Source of the DNA: Desulfovibrio piger
GTDB taxonomy: Bacteria; Desulfobacterota; Desulfovibrionia; Desulfovibrionales; Desulfovibrionaceae
Assembly: GCF_900116045.1 (NCBI RefSeq)
Contig: NZ_LT630450.1
Coordinates: 279,501 to 343,500, forward strand
Direction: 5' to 3'
Length of the DNA stretch: 64,000 bases
The position numbers were made by a program, and so were the translations under genes. Under the pieces are notes generated by a model. That model made no database searches. It worked only from the letters and a program-made list of their open reading frames with translations, and was not told the DNA's origin. Each line of letters opens with the position of its first letter. Position 1 is the first letter of the stretch. Positions 10,469 through 17,919 of this stretch are shown here, in pieces.

Positions 10469-10930
10469 ATGCTCTGGTTCAGAGTGGACAATCGTCTGGT
10501 GCACGGGCAGGTCATCGAAGGCTGGCTGCCCTATGTGGCCGCCCGGCACCTGATCGTTGCCAATGACGCCATGTCCGCGGACCTTCTGCAGCAGCAGATC
10601 GTGTCCCTGGCCGTGCCGGAACAGGTGGCCGTCCACTTCGTGCCGGTGGATGCCCTGCCCGAGACCCTGGCCTGCTGCGGCGAGAGCAGCCTCGTGCTCT
10701 TTGCCGATTGCCAGGATGCCCGCAGGGCCCTGGAAAGCGGCGTCGCCATCCGTGCCCTCAATATCGGCAATCTGCACTACGCACCGGGCAAGATCCAGCT
10801 TTTTCCGCATGTGGCCCTTTCCCCGCAGGACAGGGACGATTTGCGGGCCATGCTGCAGCAGCAGGTGGAGCTGGATTTTCGCTGTGTGCCTTCCGACAAG
10901 ATCCGGGATGCTTATGAGCAGCTTCTCTGA
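10469..10930 (+). CDS. PTS mannose-family EIIB component
   Basis: EIIB passes phosphate from EIIA to the sugar. The 153-residue protein begins MLWFRVDNRLVHGQVIEGW, with the active-site His in NRLVHGQ near residue 12, the family signature. I chose ATG 10469 because homologues begin at this point; an in-frame TTG at 10460 overlaps the EIIA stop and would add three residues. Its 3' end overlaps the start of EIIC by 17 bases. Confidence 0.9.
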   Translation: MLWFRVDNRLVHGQVIEGWLPYVAARHLIVANDAMSADLLQQQIVSLAVPEQVAVHFVPVDALPETLACCGESSLVLFADCQDARRALESGVAIRALNIGNLHYAPGKIQLFPHVALSPQDRDDLRAMLQQQVELDFRCVPSDKIRDAYEQLL

Positions 10931-11614
10931 TGCCCTCTGGCTGGGCGTGCACTACGCTTTTTTTTTGTCCTCGCGGGGGTGGCCCGCTCCTCCTTTGTCT
11001 TCAGGCTGGCTGACAGGCCCCTGTTCTGGGCCCTGCTGCTGGGAGGGCTGACCGGCCGCTGGCAGCCCGCGCTCTCCCTGGGGATCGTGGTGGAACTGCT
11101 CTGGCTCGACGTCATCGCCCTGGGCAGCGTGGTCCCGCCCTTCGGGACCCTGGCCTTCCTGCTGCTTTTTCCCCTGTCCGTCATTCCGGGCTGGACGGAG
11201 GCCCATCAGTTCCTCGCGCCCCTGATGTTCGCGGTGTTCGCGGCCTATGGCGCCAGCTATGCGGAGCGTTACCAGCGGGTGGCGCTCAATCCGCTGGTGG
11301 ATCTGGTCGCGGCGTCGGCATCGTCCGGCCACGGCTGCACACCGGGGCGGGCCGTGGCCCTGGGGGCCGTGGTGCGCGCTGTCTGGCAGTTCCTGTACTA
11401 CATGCTGTGCTATGTGGCCCTATGGCTGGCCTGTGACCTGCTGGGGAAGGGGATATTCCTGTTCGAGGGGCGGATGAGCTGGGGCATGCTCTTTGCCGCC
11501 AGCATGGTGGGCGGCATCCTTTCCCTGCGCACACGCCGGGCCTATGCCTGCCTCATGGGAATGTTCGTGGCGGTCTGGGGCTTTCTGGCCGTGACCAGGC
11601 TGGACATCTTTTAG
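10914..11614 (+). CDS. PTS mannose-family EIIC permease, split by a T9 frameshift
   Basis: EIIC forms the sugar channel. The frame opened by ATG 10914 reads MSSFSDALWLGVHYAFF, then hits nine T residues (10958-10966). Homology continues only in the -1 frame as VLAGVARSSFVFRLADRP through to 11614, with several hydrophobic helices. Ten T (or seven) would restore one frame of about 233 residues. The run is therefore a sequencing indel, a phase-variable or transcriptional slippage tract, or a -1 ribosomal slip on T TTT TTT. A GTG at 10979 could start a shortened protein lacking the first helix. No EIID follows, although mannose-family transporters normally need one. Confidence 0.75.
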
Positions 11615-11655
11615 GGCCGGGCTCTTTCGGGAGCCGGCCTGCCGCCATCATGCAT

Positions 11656-11702
11656 AAAAAAGCTGCGTCACGCACGGCATTGCCATGCGGTCGCAGCTTT
11701 TT
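11656..11702. terminator. Bidirectional terminator between EIIC and the rhomboid gene
   Basis: AAAAAAGCTGCG pairs with CGCAGCTTTTT around a 24-nt loop. The A-run and T-run serve both converging genes. Confidence 0.85.
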
Positions 11703-11742
11703 CTTCTGTCGCCGTCCTGGGGGACGGCGCCGGAGGCTCCCG

Positions 11743-12711
11743 TCACCCCTGCTGGAAAGCCCGCATCCAGGCCAGCACGGGCAACATCAGGGCCAGCAGG
11801 GCGGACAGCCATTGCGGCAGGCCCGGCCAGCGGCGGGCGCTGCGCAGGGCCTCCCAGAGGCCGAGGGCCGTCCCGGCCGCCAGGCCGCAGATATGGGCCA
11901 GGTAGTCCACGTTCCCTTCTCCCATGCCCCACATGGCCAGGATGCCCACACCGGCCACCAGCGGCAGATGGCGTTTGCCCTCATGGTGCAGGACCATGAA
12001 GCCTGCCAGTGCCCCGATGGCCGCGAAGACCGCCGTGGAAAAGCCCAGGCTGAGGACGAATTCCCGGCGCAGCACCACGGTGAGCAGATTGCCGAGCCCG
12101 CCGCCCAGCATGGTCAGCAGCAGGGCCCGGCCCGGGCCTGTCAGCCGGGCCAGCAGGGGCAGCATGATGCCGCCCAGCAGGATATTGCCGGCCAGATGGG
12201 CCGCGTCGGCATGCAGGGTCAGGGCCGTGAACAGGCGCTGCCATTCGCCATAGACGCGCAGGCGGACATTGTCCAGCGCGCCGGCCTGTTCCCAGCTTTC
12301 CGGCGGTGGCAGCCCTTCGGGCAGCGGCCACCAGCCGCTCCGCAGGCCGTGCCAGAGGATGAGCAGCAGCAGGGGCAGGGCGGCCAGCCAGCAGCGGGCA
12401 TGGAGCGCGGGCGGCAGGTCCCGGGGGGCCGGGGGCCGCTGTTTTTCCGCATGGAAGTGCTGCAGCTCCTGCCGGGCCAGGCCTTCCAGCAAGGCGGGCA
12501 CATAGAGGTATTCTTTCTGCCGGAAACGCCAGAGCTGATGGGGCAGGCCACAGGCACTGAGCACGAGGATCATTTCCTGCCGCTGGCTGTAGGACGTGAT
12601 GCCCCCGCTGCCGGTGAGGGAACGCCAGTGGGGCGGCAGGGGACGCGGGCGACGCTGGACGTGCCAGTATCCCGCAAAAGGGGCGGGCAGGCGCAGAAGG
12701 CGGGGCTTCAT
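11743..12711 (-). CDS. Rhomboid family intramembrane serine protease
   Basis: Rhomboids cut transmembrane segments inside the lipid bilayer. The catalytic core is clear: AHLAGNILLGG (His and Asn of the oxyanion region), LGFSTAVFA with the nucleophilic Ser in GFS, and DYLAHICGLAAG with the catalytic His. A soluble N-terminal domain of about 100 residues precedes the first membrane segment at residues about 105-120. Total length as given is 322 residues. The start is uncertain: ATG 12711 follows directly on the rpmB terminator with no ribosome site, and Met47 (12573) is an alternative. The substrate is unknown. Confidence 0.88.
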   Translation of the reverse strand: MKPRLLRLPAPFAGYWHVQRRPRPLPPHWRSLTGSGGITSYSQRQEMILVLSACGLPHQLWRFRQKEYLYVPALLEGLARQELQHFHAEKQRPPAPRDLPPALHARCWLAALPLLLLILWHGLRSGWWPLPEGLPPPESWEQAGALDNVRLRVYGEWQRLFTALTLHADAAHLAGNILLGGIMLPLLARLTGPGRALLLTMLGGGLGNLLTVVLRREFVLSLGFSTAVFAAIGALAGFMVLHHEGKRHLPLVAGVGILAMWGMGEGNVDYLAHICGLAAGTALGLWEALRSARRWPGLPQWLSALLALMLPVLAWMRAFQQG

Positions 12712-12714
12712 AGC

Positions 12715-12746
12715 AAAAAAGCCCCGATTGCAGTTGCAACCGGGGC
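12715..12746 (-). terminator. Intrinsic terminator of rpmB
   Basis: On the minus strand a 12-bp stem with one mismatch (GCCCCG-TTGCA type) is followed by six T residues, just after rpmB and immediately before the rhomboid reading frame. Confidence 0.85.
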
Positions 12747-12765
12747 CTTGCGGGCGAAAAACAAG

Positions 12766-12978
12766 TTAGTCCTGCTTGGCACGGGCGACGGGCTTGGTCA
12801 CCACACCGGAACGCAGGCAGCGGGTGCACACGGTCAGGGTGCGCACGGTGCCGTCAGCGAACTGATGACGCACACGCTGCAGGTTGGGATTGAAGCGGCG
12901 CTTGGTCTTGATGTTGGAATGGCTGACAAGATTGCCGACCTGGGGCTTTTTGCCGCAGAAATCGCATTCTTTGCTCAT
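12766..12978 (-). CDS. rpmB: 50S ribosomal protein L28
   Basis: The 70-residue protein starts [16 protein letters not shown] and contains the conserved L28 core [13 protein letters not shown]. It is the zinc-binding (C+) form, with Cys pairs CDFC and CTRC. The start at 12978 follows a GGAGG site. A longer in-frame extension upstream is not credible. It has its own terminator. Confidence 0.97.
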   Translation of the reverse strand: MSKECDFCGKKPQVGNLVSHSNIKTKRRFNPNLQRVRHQFADGTVRTLTVCTRCLRSGVVTKPVARAKQD

Positions 12979-13105
12979 GATGTCCTCCGTATATGCAGAA
13001 AACTGTGTGTATCGTATATGCGGCAAAGCCGGGTAACAGCGGCCGCGCATTGCGCAGGCAATGAGCCATGCATCCAGCATGGCCGCGCAAGCAGTTCCTT
13101 TACCC

Positions 13106-13133
13106 AAGCTTTGCCCAAAAGGCAAGCTTTTTT
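13106..13133 (+). terminator. Orphan plus-strand terminator-like hairpin
   Basis: AAGCTTTGCC and GGCAAGCTT pair over a short loop and run into six T on the plus strand. No plus-strand gene lies upstream within 1.4 kb, so it may end antisense transcription across rpmB or an unseen small RNA. Confidence 0.45.
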
Positions 13134-13164
13134 CCGGGAAAGGGTCAAAATTCTTTGCCGCGGG

Positions 13165-13644
13165 CTACGTTTCGGGCGCAAGACACGGGCAGAGCATCCG
13201 GCGCCGGGGGGGATCGGAGCCCTCCGGGGCGCGGAAGCCGGCCTGCCGGGCCTCCTCGTGCGACAGCAGGCGGGCATGGACCCGGCAGCCGATGGCATAC
13301 GGGGGCAGCCACTGCTGCCACTGTGGTGCCGCGGCATCGACATACAGGTGGGCCAGATCCGGGCAGGCGGTACAGGAAGCGCAGGGGGCATCCGGCAGTT
13401 CCGGCACACAGCAGGCCCCGGGGGACCGTTCCAGGGTGGCCATGATGTCGAGGATGCGACGGCGCAGGGCAAGCTCGGCATCCATGGCCGTGGCGCAGGC
13501 CCCGGCATCGAGCCCCAGTTCCTCATAGGCCATCCAGATGACTTCGCCGTTCATGCGGCCGTACAGGGGATGGCTGTCCCGCAGGCGCTTGTTTTCAGCC
13601 GCTGGCAGCGCGGAGCTGTCTACCGGGGGAAGGGTATCGTCCAT
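13165..13644 (-). CDS. Conserved-looking Cys-rich protein of unknown function
   Basis: I do not recognise this 159-residue protein. It has a good GGAGG ribosome site before ATG 13644 and no signal peptide or membrane helix. It carries nine cysteines, six of them crowded in residues about 78-94 (ACC, PCASCTAC), with another pair (CPC) at the end. That spacing suggests a metal or Fe-S site or a zinc-binding fold. It lies between rpmB and a nitronate monooxygenase-like gene with its own upstream terminator, so it is probably transcribed alone. Confidence 0.6.
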   Translation of the reverse strand: MDDTLPPVDSSALPAAENKRLRDSHPLYGRMNGEVIWMAYEELGLDAGACATAMDAELALRRRILDIMATLERSPGACCVPELPDAPCASCTACPDLAHLYVDAAAPQWQQWLPPYAIGCRVHARLLSHEEARQAGFRAPEGSDPPRRRMLCPCLAPET

Positions 13645-13658
13645 GATCCTCCAGAAGC

Positions 13659-13684
13659 AAAAAAGGGGCCGGCAGGCCGGCCCC
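13659..13684 (-). terminator. Intrinsic terminator of the nitronate monooxygenase-like gene
   Basis: On the minus strand GGGGCCGG and CCGGCCCC form an 8-bp stem over a 4-nt loop, followed by six T residues. Confidence 0.85.
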
Positions 13685-13705
13685 GGGATGGCGGTGTGAC
13701 GGAGG

Positions 13706-14836
13706 CTACTTCAGCAGGCCCTGCAGGGTCTGCCTGCCCTTGCTGATGGTCTGGTCGAATTCCTGCTGCAGGGAGTCCATCAGCTCCTTGACGGAAACGA
13801 TGCTGTTGACCCGGGCCACGTTGGCCCCGCAAAAGGCGAAGCCGCGCTCCAGGTTGCCCTTCATGGCGCTGATGAGGGCCTGGGCGATGCAGTAGGGCGT
13901 CTTTTCCTGGTCGCAGGTATGCACACAGTGGAAGACGCATTTGAAAGGTTTTTTGTTGCCCTGGCGGGCGGACTCGATGAAGTCGTTCTGGAGGGCGCGG
14001 CCGGGCATGCCCACAGGGCTCTTGATGATGGTGATGTCTTCTTCGCGGGCGGCGATGTAGCTTTGCTTGAAGCGTTCATCGGCATCGCATTCCCTGGTGG
14101 CCACGAAGCGCGTCCCCATCTGGACGCCGGCAGCGCCGAGGTCGAGGAATTTCTTGATGTCTGCACCGGTGTAGATGCCGCCGGCGGCGATGACGGGCAC
14201 GGCCCGGCCCTTCTGGTCTTCAAGGCGCTTGGCGGCCTCGACCACCTGGGGGACCAGGACTTCCAGGGCGAAGTTGGGGTCATCGATCTCTTCACGCTTG
14301 AAACCGAGGTGCCCGCCGGCCTTGGGGCCTTCCACCACGAAGGCGTCGGGCAGATAGTCGAAGCGGGAGAGCCACTTGCGGGCGATCAGGGTCGCCGCGC
14401 GGGCGGAAGAGACGATGGGGACCAGCTTGGTCTTGAACTCTTCCTTTTTTTCTTCGCAGGCCTGCAGGAGGTGTTTGGGCATCTCCAGGGGCAGACCGGC
14501 ACCGGAAAAGATGATGTCGGCACGGTTCTCGATGGCCGTGCGCACCATCTGGCTGAAGGTGGTCAGCGCCACCATGATGTTGACGCCGATGATGCCCTGG
14601 GTCTTTTCCCGGGCCTTGCTCAGCTCCTGGCGCAGGGCGCGCAGGTTGGCTTCGATGGGATTTTTGGCCACGTCGGGCTCTTTCATCCCGATCATGGCTC
14701 CGGCGATGACGCCGATGCCGCCCTGATTGGCGACAGCGGAGGCGAGGCCGGAAAGGGAAATGCCGACACCCATGCCTCCCTGGACGATGGGCATTTTAGC
14801 GGTCAGGTCTCCAATGGACAAAGAAGGAAAAGCCAT
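13706..14836 (-). CDS. Nitronate monooxygenase / FabK-like FMN oxidoreductase
   Basis: This 376-residue TIM-barrel flavoprotein belongs to the family holding nitronate monooxygenases and FabK-type enoyl-ACP reductases. Visible features are the N-terminal PIVQGGMGVGISLSGLASAV, the flavin-phosphate segment VIAAGGIYTGADIKKFLDLG near residues 215-235, and GVQMGTRFVAT after it. It has four Cys in FHCVHTCDQEKTPYC and nearby, an insertion also seen in anaerobe homologues. The substrate cannot be assigned from sequence. It is flanked by terminators or gaps and is probably monocistronic. Confidence 0.8.
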   Translation of the reverse strand: MAFPSLSIGDLTAKMPIVQGGMGVGISLSGLASAVANQGGIGVIAGAMIGMKEPDVAKNPIEANLRALRQELSKAREKTQGIIGVNIMVALTTFSQMVRTAIENRADIIFSGAGLPLEMPKHLLQACEEKKEEFKTKLVPIVSSARAATLIARKWLSRFDYLPDAFVVEGPKAGGHLGFKREEIDDPNFALEVLVPQVVEAAKRLEDQKGRAVPVIAAGGIYTGADIKKFLDLGAAGVQMGTRFVATRECDADERFKQSYIAAREEDITIIKSPVGMPGRALQNDFIESARQGNKKPFKCVFHCVHTCDQEKTPYCIAQALISAMKGNLERGFAFCGANVARVNSIVSVKELMDSLQQEFDQTISKGRQTLQGLLK

Positions 14837-14949
14837 GATGCAACCTCCAACATGGCGCTATAAGGTAAAGCCCTCACGGGGCGGTATTGAAATCAGTTTT
14901 CAGACAGTATTACCAGAAAAAGCCTGTTTTCACAAGGCCGCTGCCGCCA

Positions 14950-17919
14950 TCAGGCGTGGCAAAGTGCCTGGTAATCGCACCAGCGGCAGCCTTCGCCCGG
15001 ACGGCCGGTGAACTCCGGGCCGTGCTCCATATGCCAGAGCAGCAGGGAAAGGACGTCGAAGCATTGACGGATGCGTTCGTCATTGTCCCTGGCCGGGCTG
15101 GGGCCGAACAGCCAGTATTCCCGGCCCGTGTCGCGCAGTTCCACCAGGGCGGCGTCGTGCAGCTCCCTGAAACCGGCGGCATGCAGCATGCACAGGTAGG
15201 CGGGCAGCTGGATCATGCGCAATTTTTCGGCCAGCTGGTCGAAGGTCCCGGCGGCCAGCCGGCGGCGGTCCTCCAGAGGGAGCCGCTCGTCCCGGACCTG
15301 GGCCATACGTTCGAACAGGGCGGCATCGTCCCAGAGATCCCCGGCGGGATTGTTGATGATGCCGGTCTTGTAGTCCACGATGCAAAGGCCGTCCTCACGC
15401 CTGTCCAGCCTGTCCAGGCGCCCCTTGAAGGTATATTCCCGGCCGTTGCAGCGGATGGTCTGGGTCAGGGGATACTCCAGCTCCAGGATGGTGGCTTCCG
15501 GCTGGTGGCGGAGGTATTCCTCCAGGCGGCGCGGGGCCGCCACGGCAAACATCATCAGGCTGTCGGGCGGCAGCAGGGCCCGCAGCCCGTGGCGCTCCGT
15601 CTGACGCTGCAGTTCGGCGCGCATGTCTTCCGTGCTGATGCTGGCGGCGTCCACCGTCGTGTTGCGGTAGGGACGGTAGAGCTGCTGCAGCACGTCGTGC
15701 AGCACGGAGCCCACTTCCGCCGGATCGTCCTTTTCGTTGACCTCCTGGACGGGCCGGAAGCGGCACAGATGCTTCCAGACGAAAGCCAGCGGACAATGCA
15801 GATAGGTATCCAGGGCCGTGGGCGGGATGGGCGCGGCCAGAAAGTCCCGCATGGCATCCTGCAAGGCCTGGTTGCGTTTCAGGGACAGTGCGCGGGGCGG
15901 CATGGGGGTCACATCGCAGGCGGCCACGGCCAGCGGCGCTGTCCCGGGGGTGAGGAGGGCCCCGGTGCGCTGCTCGTGCGCCCAGATGAGCTGCTCCACA
16001 AAACGGCTGCGGGCCTTCTTGCTGTCCATGAGGCCGGAGCGCCCCTGGCTCTCCTGCCAGTAAAAATGCACTTCGCGGGCGCAGGCGCACAGACGGTAGA
16101 GGGTATGGGAGGCCGCCCGTTCCCGGCGGCGGGCATCGGGCAGGCCCAGGATGCGGCGCAGGCTGTCCGGCAGCAGGGGGTCCTGACCGGGGGCACCAGG
16201 CAGGACGTCATCGGTGGCATCGACGATGAAGATGCGGTCGAACTGGAGCAGACGGCTTTCCAGCATGCCCAGCACCTGCACGCCGCCCAGGGGGTCGGCC
16301 TCGAAGGGGATGCGCTGCTGCTGCAGCAGCTGGCGGGCCAGGCCGTGCAGGAGGCGGGGGGGCATCTCCTCGCCGGACAGGGCATTGTGCTGCAATTCCG
16401 GCACGCAATGGCGCACCAGGCGGTACAGGGCCTCGGCATCCAGGGGAAAGCGCTCCCAGACGGCCTGCCCGTGGCGGGTCAGGAAGTCGCTCAGGCGCAG
16501 CAGGGCCCCGGCCAGAGCGGCCAGCGTGCCGGCATCACCGAAATCTTCCAGCAGCAGGTGCAGCAGCTCTTCCAGCAGGGCACGCTCGGGACCGGGGGCG
16601 GGAAGGGGCCCGTCCGGGGCGCCCGCGTGTTCTTCGTCGCCGGCCAGGGCGGCCAGCAGGTCGTCAAAGGCCACCAGGCGCCTGCCGCTGCGGATGCGGC
16701 GCTCCAGGCGGCGCAGCAGGGGCCGCAGGGGCTGTCCCGTGCCTGCTTCCCCGCCGGGGGCGGCCTGCAGCATGCCCAGATACGGGTGGCGCAGGCAGGC
16801 CAGCAGGTGCCGCCAGTAAAAGAGCCCGTCCCTGTCCCGGCCTTCATGCAGGCGGAAGAGGCTGTCCAGCAGATGGAAGACGGGCGAGCGCTCCAGGGGA
16901 TAGCCCATGGAGATGTTGACGTCCTTGTCCGGCAGGTGGTGCAGCACGGGCAGCAGGAGGTCGCCGTGGGTCAGCAGGATGGCTGTGGAGGCCTCCGACG
17001 GGGCTTCCAGATCCTGTTGCAGGGCCTTGAGCTGGGAGTGGAGGTCGTAGCCCGTGAAATAATGCCATTTTTGTGCATCGTCCGCCGGTGCGGGCGCGTC
17101 CGGTTCCCAAAGTCGGGCCGTGGCCTGCCAGCGCTGCAGCCACTGGACGTGTTCCTGGCAGGCCCAGTGCACGGCCGGCCTTCCTTCCTCGCCATGCCGG
17201 AGCAGGGCGGGATCCGTATGCAGGCAGACGCGGGCCCCGGCCTGCCAGAGGCTGCGGAGCAGGAGGTCCTCGGTCTCGGTGAGCAGGGAAAAACCGGCCA
17301 GCAGCACGGGATGCCCGTCCGCCGGGCGCAGCAGGCCGGGGATGTCCTCCGCATGGCGGGCGGCCAGCCAGAAATCATGGCCCGGTGTGGTCCAGCCTCT
17401 TTGGGCCAGAGCCGCCACATAGGCATCACGGATGCGCCCCAGGGCGCCCAGCAGGGCCGCGGCCGGGGGACTCACCTCGTCGATGAAGGGCAGGTCGTCG
17501 GTGACCATGTTCTGGCCCAGCAGCTCTTCCAGCAGGTTGGCCAGGCGGATGCCCCAGGGCAGGAAGGCGCCCGGGGCCAGATCGCCGAAGCGCTTCTCCA
17601 GCTCGTGGTCTTCACCGGCCAGCCCGAGGACGCAGTCCCGCAGCAGGGCCACCCTGTCCAGCAGGCAGGCCGTGCGCAGCGGCACGGGGCTGGCATGCAT
17701 GCGCCACAGGCGCACCATGTCCGGCAGGGAAAGAACCTTGGGCAACAGGCCGGTGGTGCCGGCATCGGCATAGATGTCCACAAGGTAGCGCCACGGACGG
17801 TTGTGGGGGACGATGATGACGGCATCGCCGGGCCGCCCGCGGCTCCAGAGGTCGGTGGCCTGTTTCAGGGCAGGCAGGAAGGGCCGCTGCCAGGAAAAGA
17901 TATGGAAGGGGCTGCTCAT
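14950..17919 (-). CDS. AddB-like nuclease/helicase-fold subunit (PD-(D/E)XK, Fe-S)
   Basis: This large (989-residue) partner of the AddA-like protein would act with it to resect DNA double-strand ends for recombination. The C-terminal nuclease has GSVLHDVLQQLY, GRLDRLD and CIVDYKTG, with the Asp-Asp-Lys set in order. Cysteines in TYLHCPLAF and the final CRWCDYQALC match the four-Cys Fe-S staple typical of AddB-type nucleases. No Walker A motif is apparent in the N-terminal region, unlike Bacillus AddB. Its start overlaps the AddA stop as ATGA, which supports a two-subunit complex. Confidence 0.85.
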   Translation of the reverse strand: MSSPFHIFSWQRPFLPALKQATDLWSRGRPGDAVIIVPHNRPWRYLVDIYADAGTTGLLPKVLSLPDMVRLWRMHASPVPLRTACLLDRVALLRDCVLGLAGEDHELEKRFGDLAPGAFLPWGIRLANLLEELLGQNMVTDDLPFIDEVSPPAAALLGALGRIRDAYVAALAQRGWTTPGHDFWLAARHAEDIPGLLRPADGHPVLLAGFSLLTETEDLLLRSLWQAGARVCLHTDPALLRHGEEGRPAVHWACQEHVQWLQRWQATARLWEPDAPAPADDAQKWHYFTGYDLHSQLKALQQDLEAPSEASTAILLTHGDLLLPVLHHLPDKDVNISMGYPLERSPVFHLLDSLFRLHEGRDRDGLFYWRHLLACLRHPYLGMLQAAPGGEAGTGQPLRPLLRRLERRIRSGRRLVAFDDLLAALAGDEEHAGAPDGPLPAPGPERALLEELLHLLLEDFGDAGTLAALAGALLRLSDFLTRHGQAVWERFPLDAEALYRLVRHCVPELQHNALSGEEMPPRLLHGLARQLLQQQRIPFEADPLGGVQVLGMLESRLLQFDRIFIVDATDDVLPGAPGQDPLLPDSLRRILGLPDARRRERAASHTLYRLCACAREVHFYWQESQGRSGLMDSKKARSRFVEQLIWAHEQRTGALLTPGTAPLAVAACDVTPMPPRALSLKRNQALQDAMRDFLAAPIPPTALDTYLHCPLAFVWKHLCRFRPVQEVNEKDDPAEVGSVLHDVLQQLYRPYRNTTVDAASISTEDMRAELQRQTERHGLRALLPPDSLMMFAVAAPRRLEEYLRHQPEATILELEYPLTQTIRCNGREYTFKGRLDRLDRREDGLCIVDYKTGIINNPAGDLWDDAALFERMAQVRDERLPLEDRRRLAAGTFDQLAEKLRMIQLPAYLCMLHAAGFRELHDAALVELRDTGREYWLFGPSPARDNDERIRQCFDVLSLLLWHMEHGPEFTGRPGEGCRWCDYQALCHA

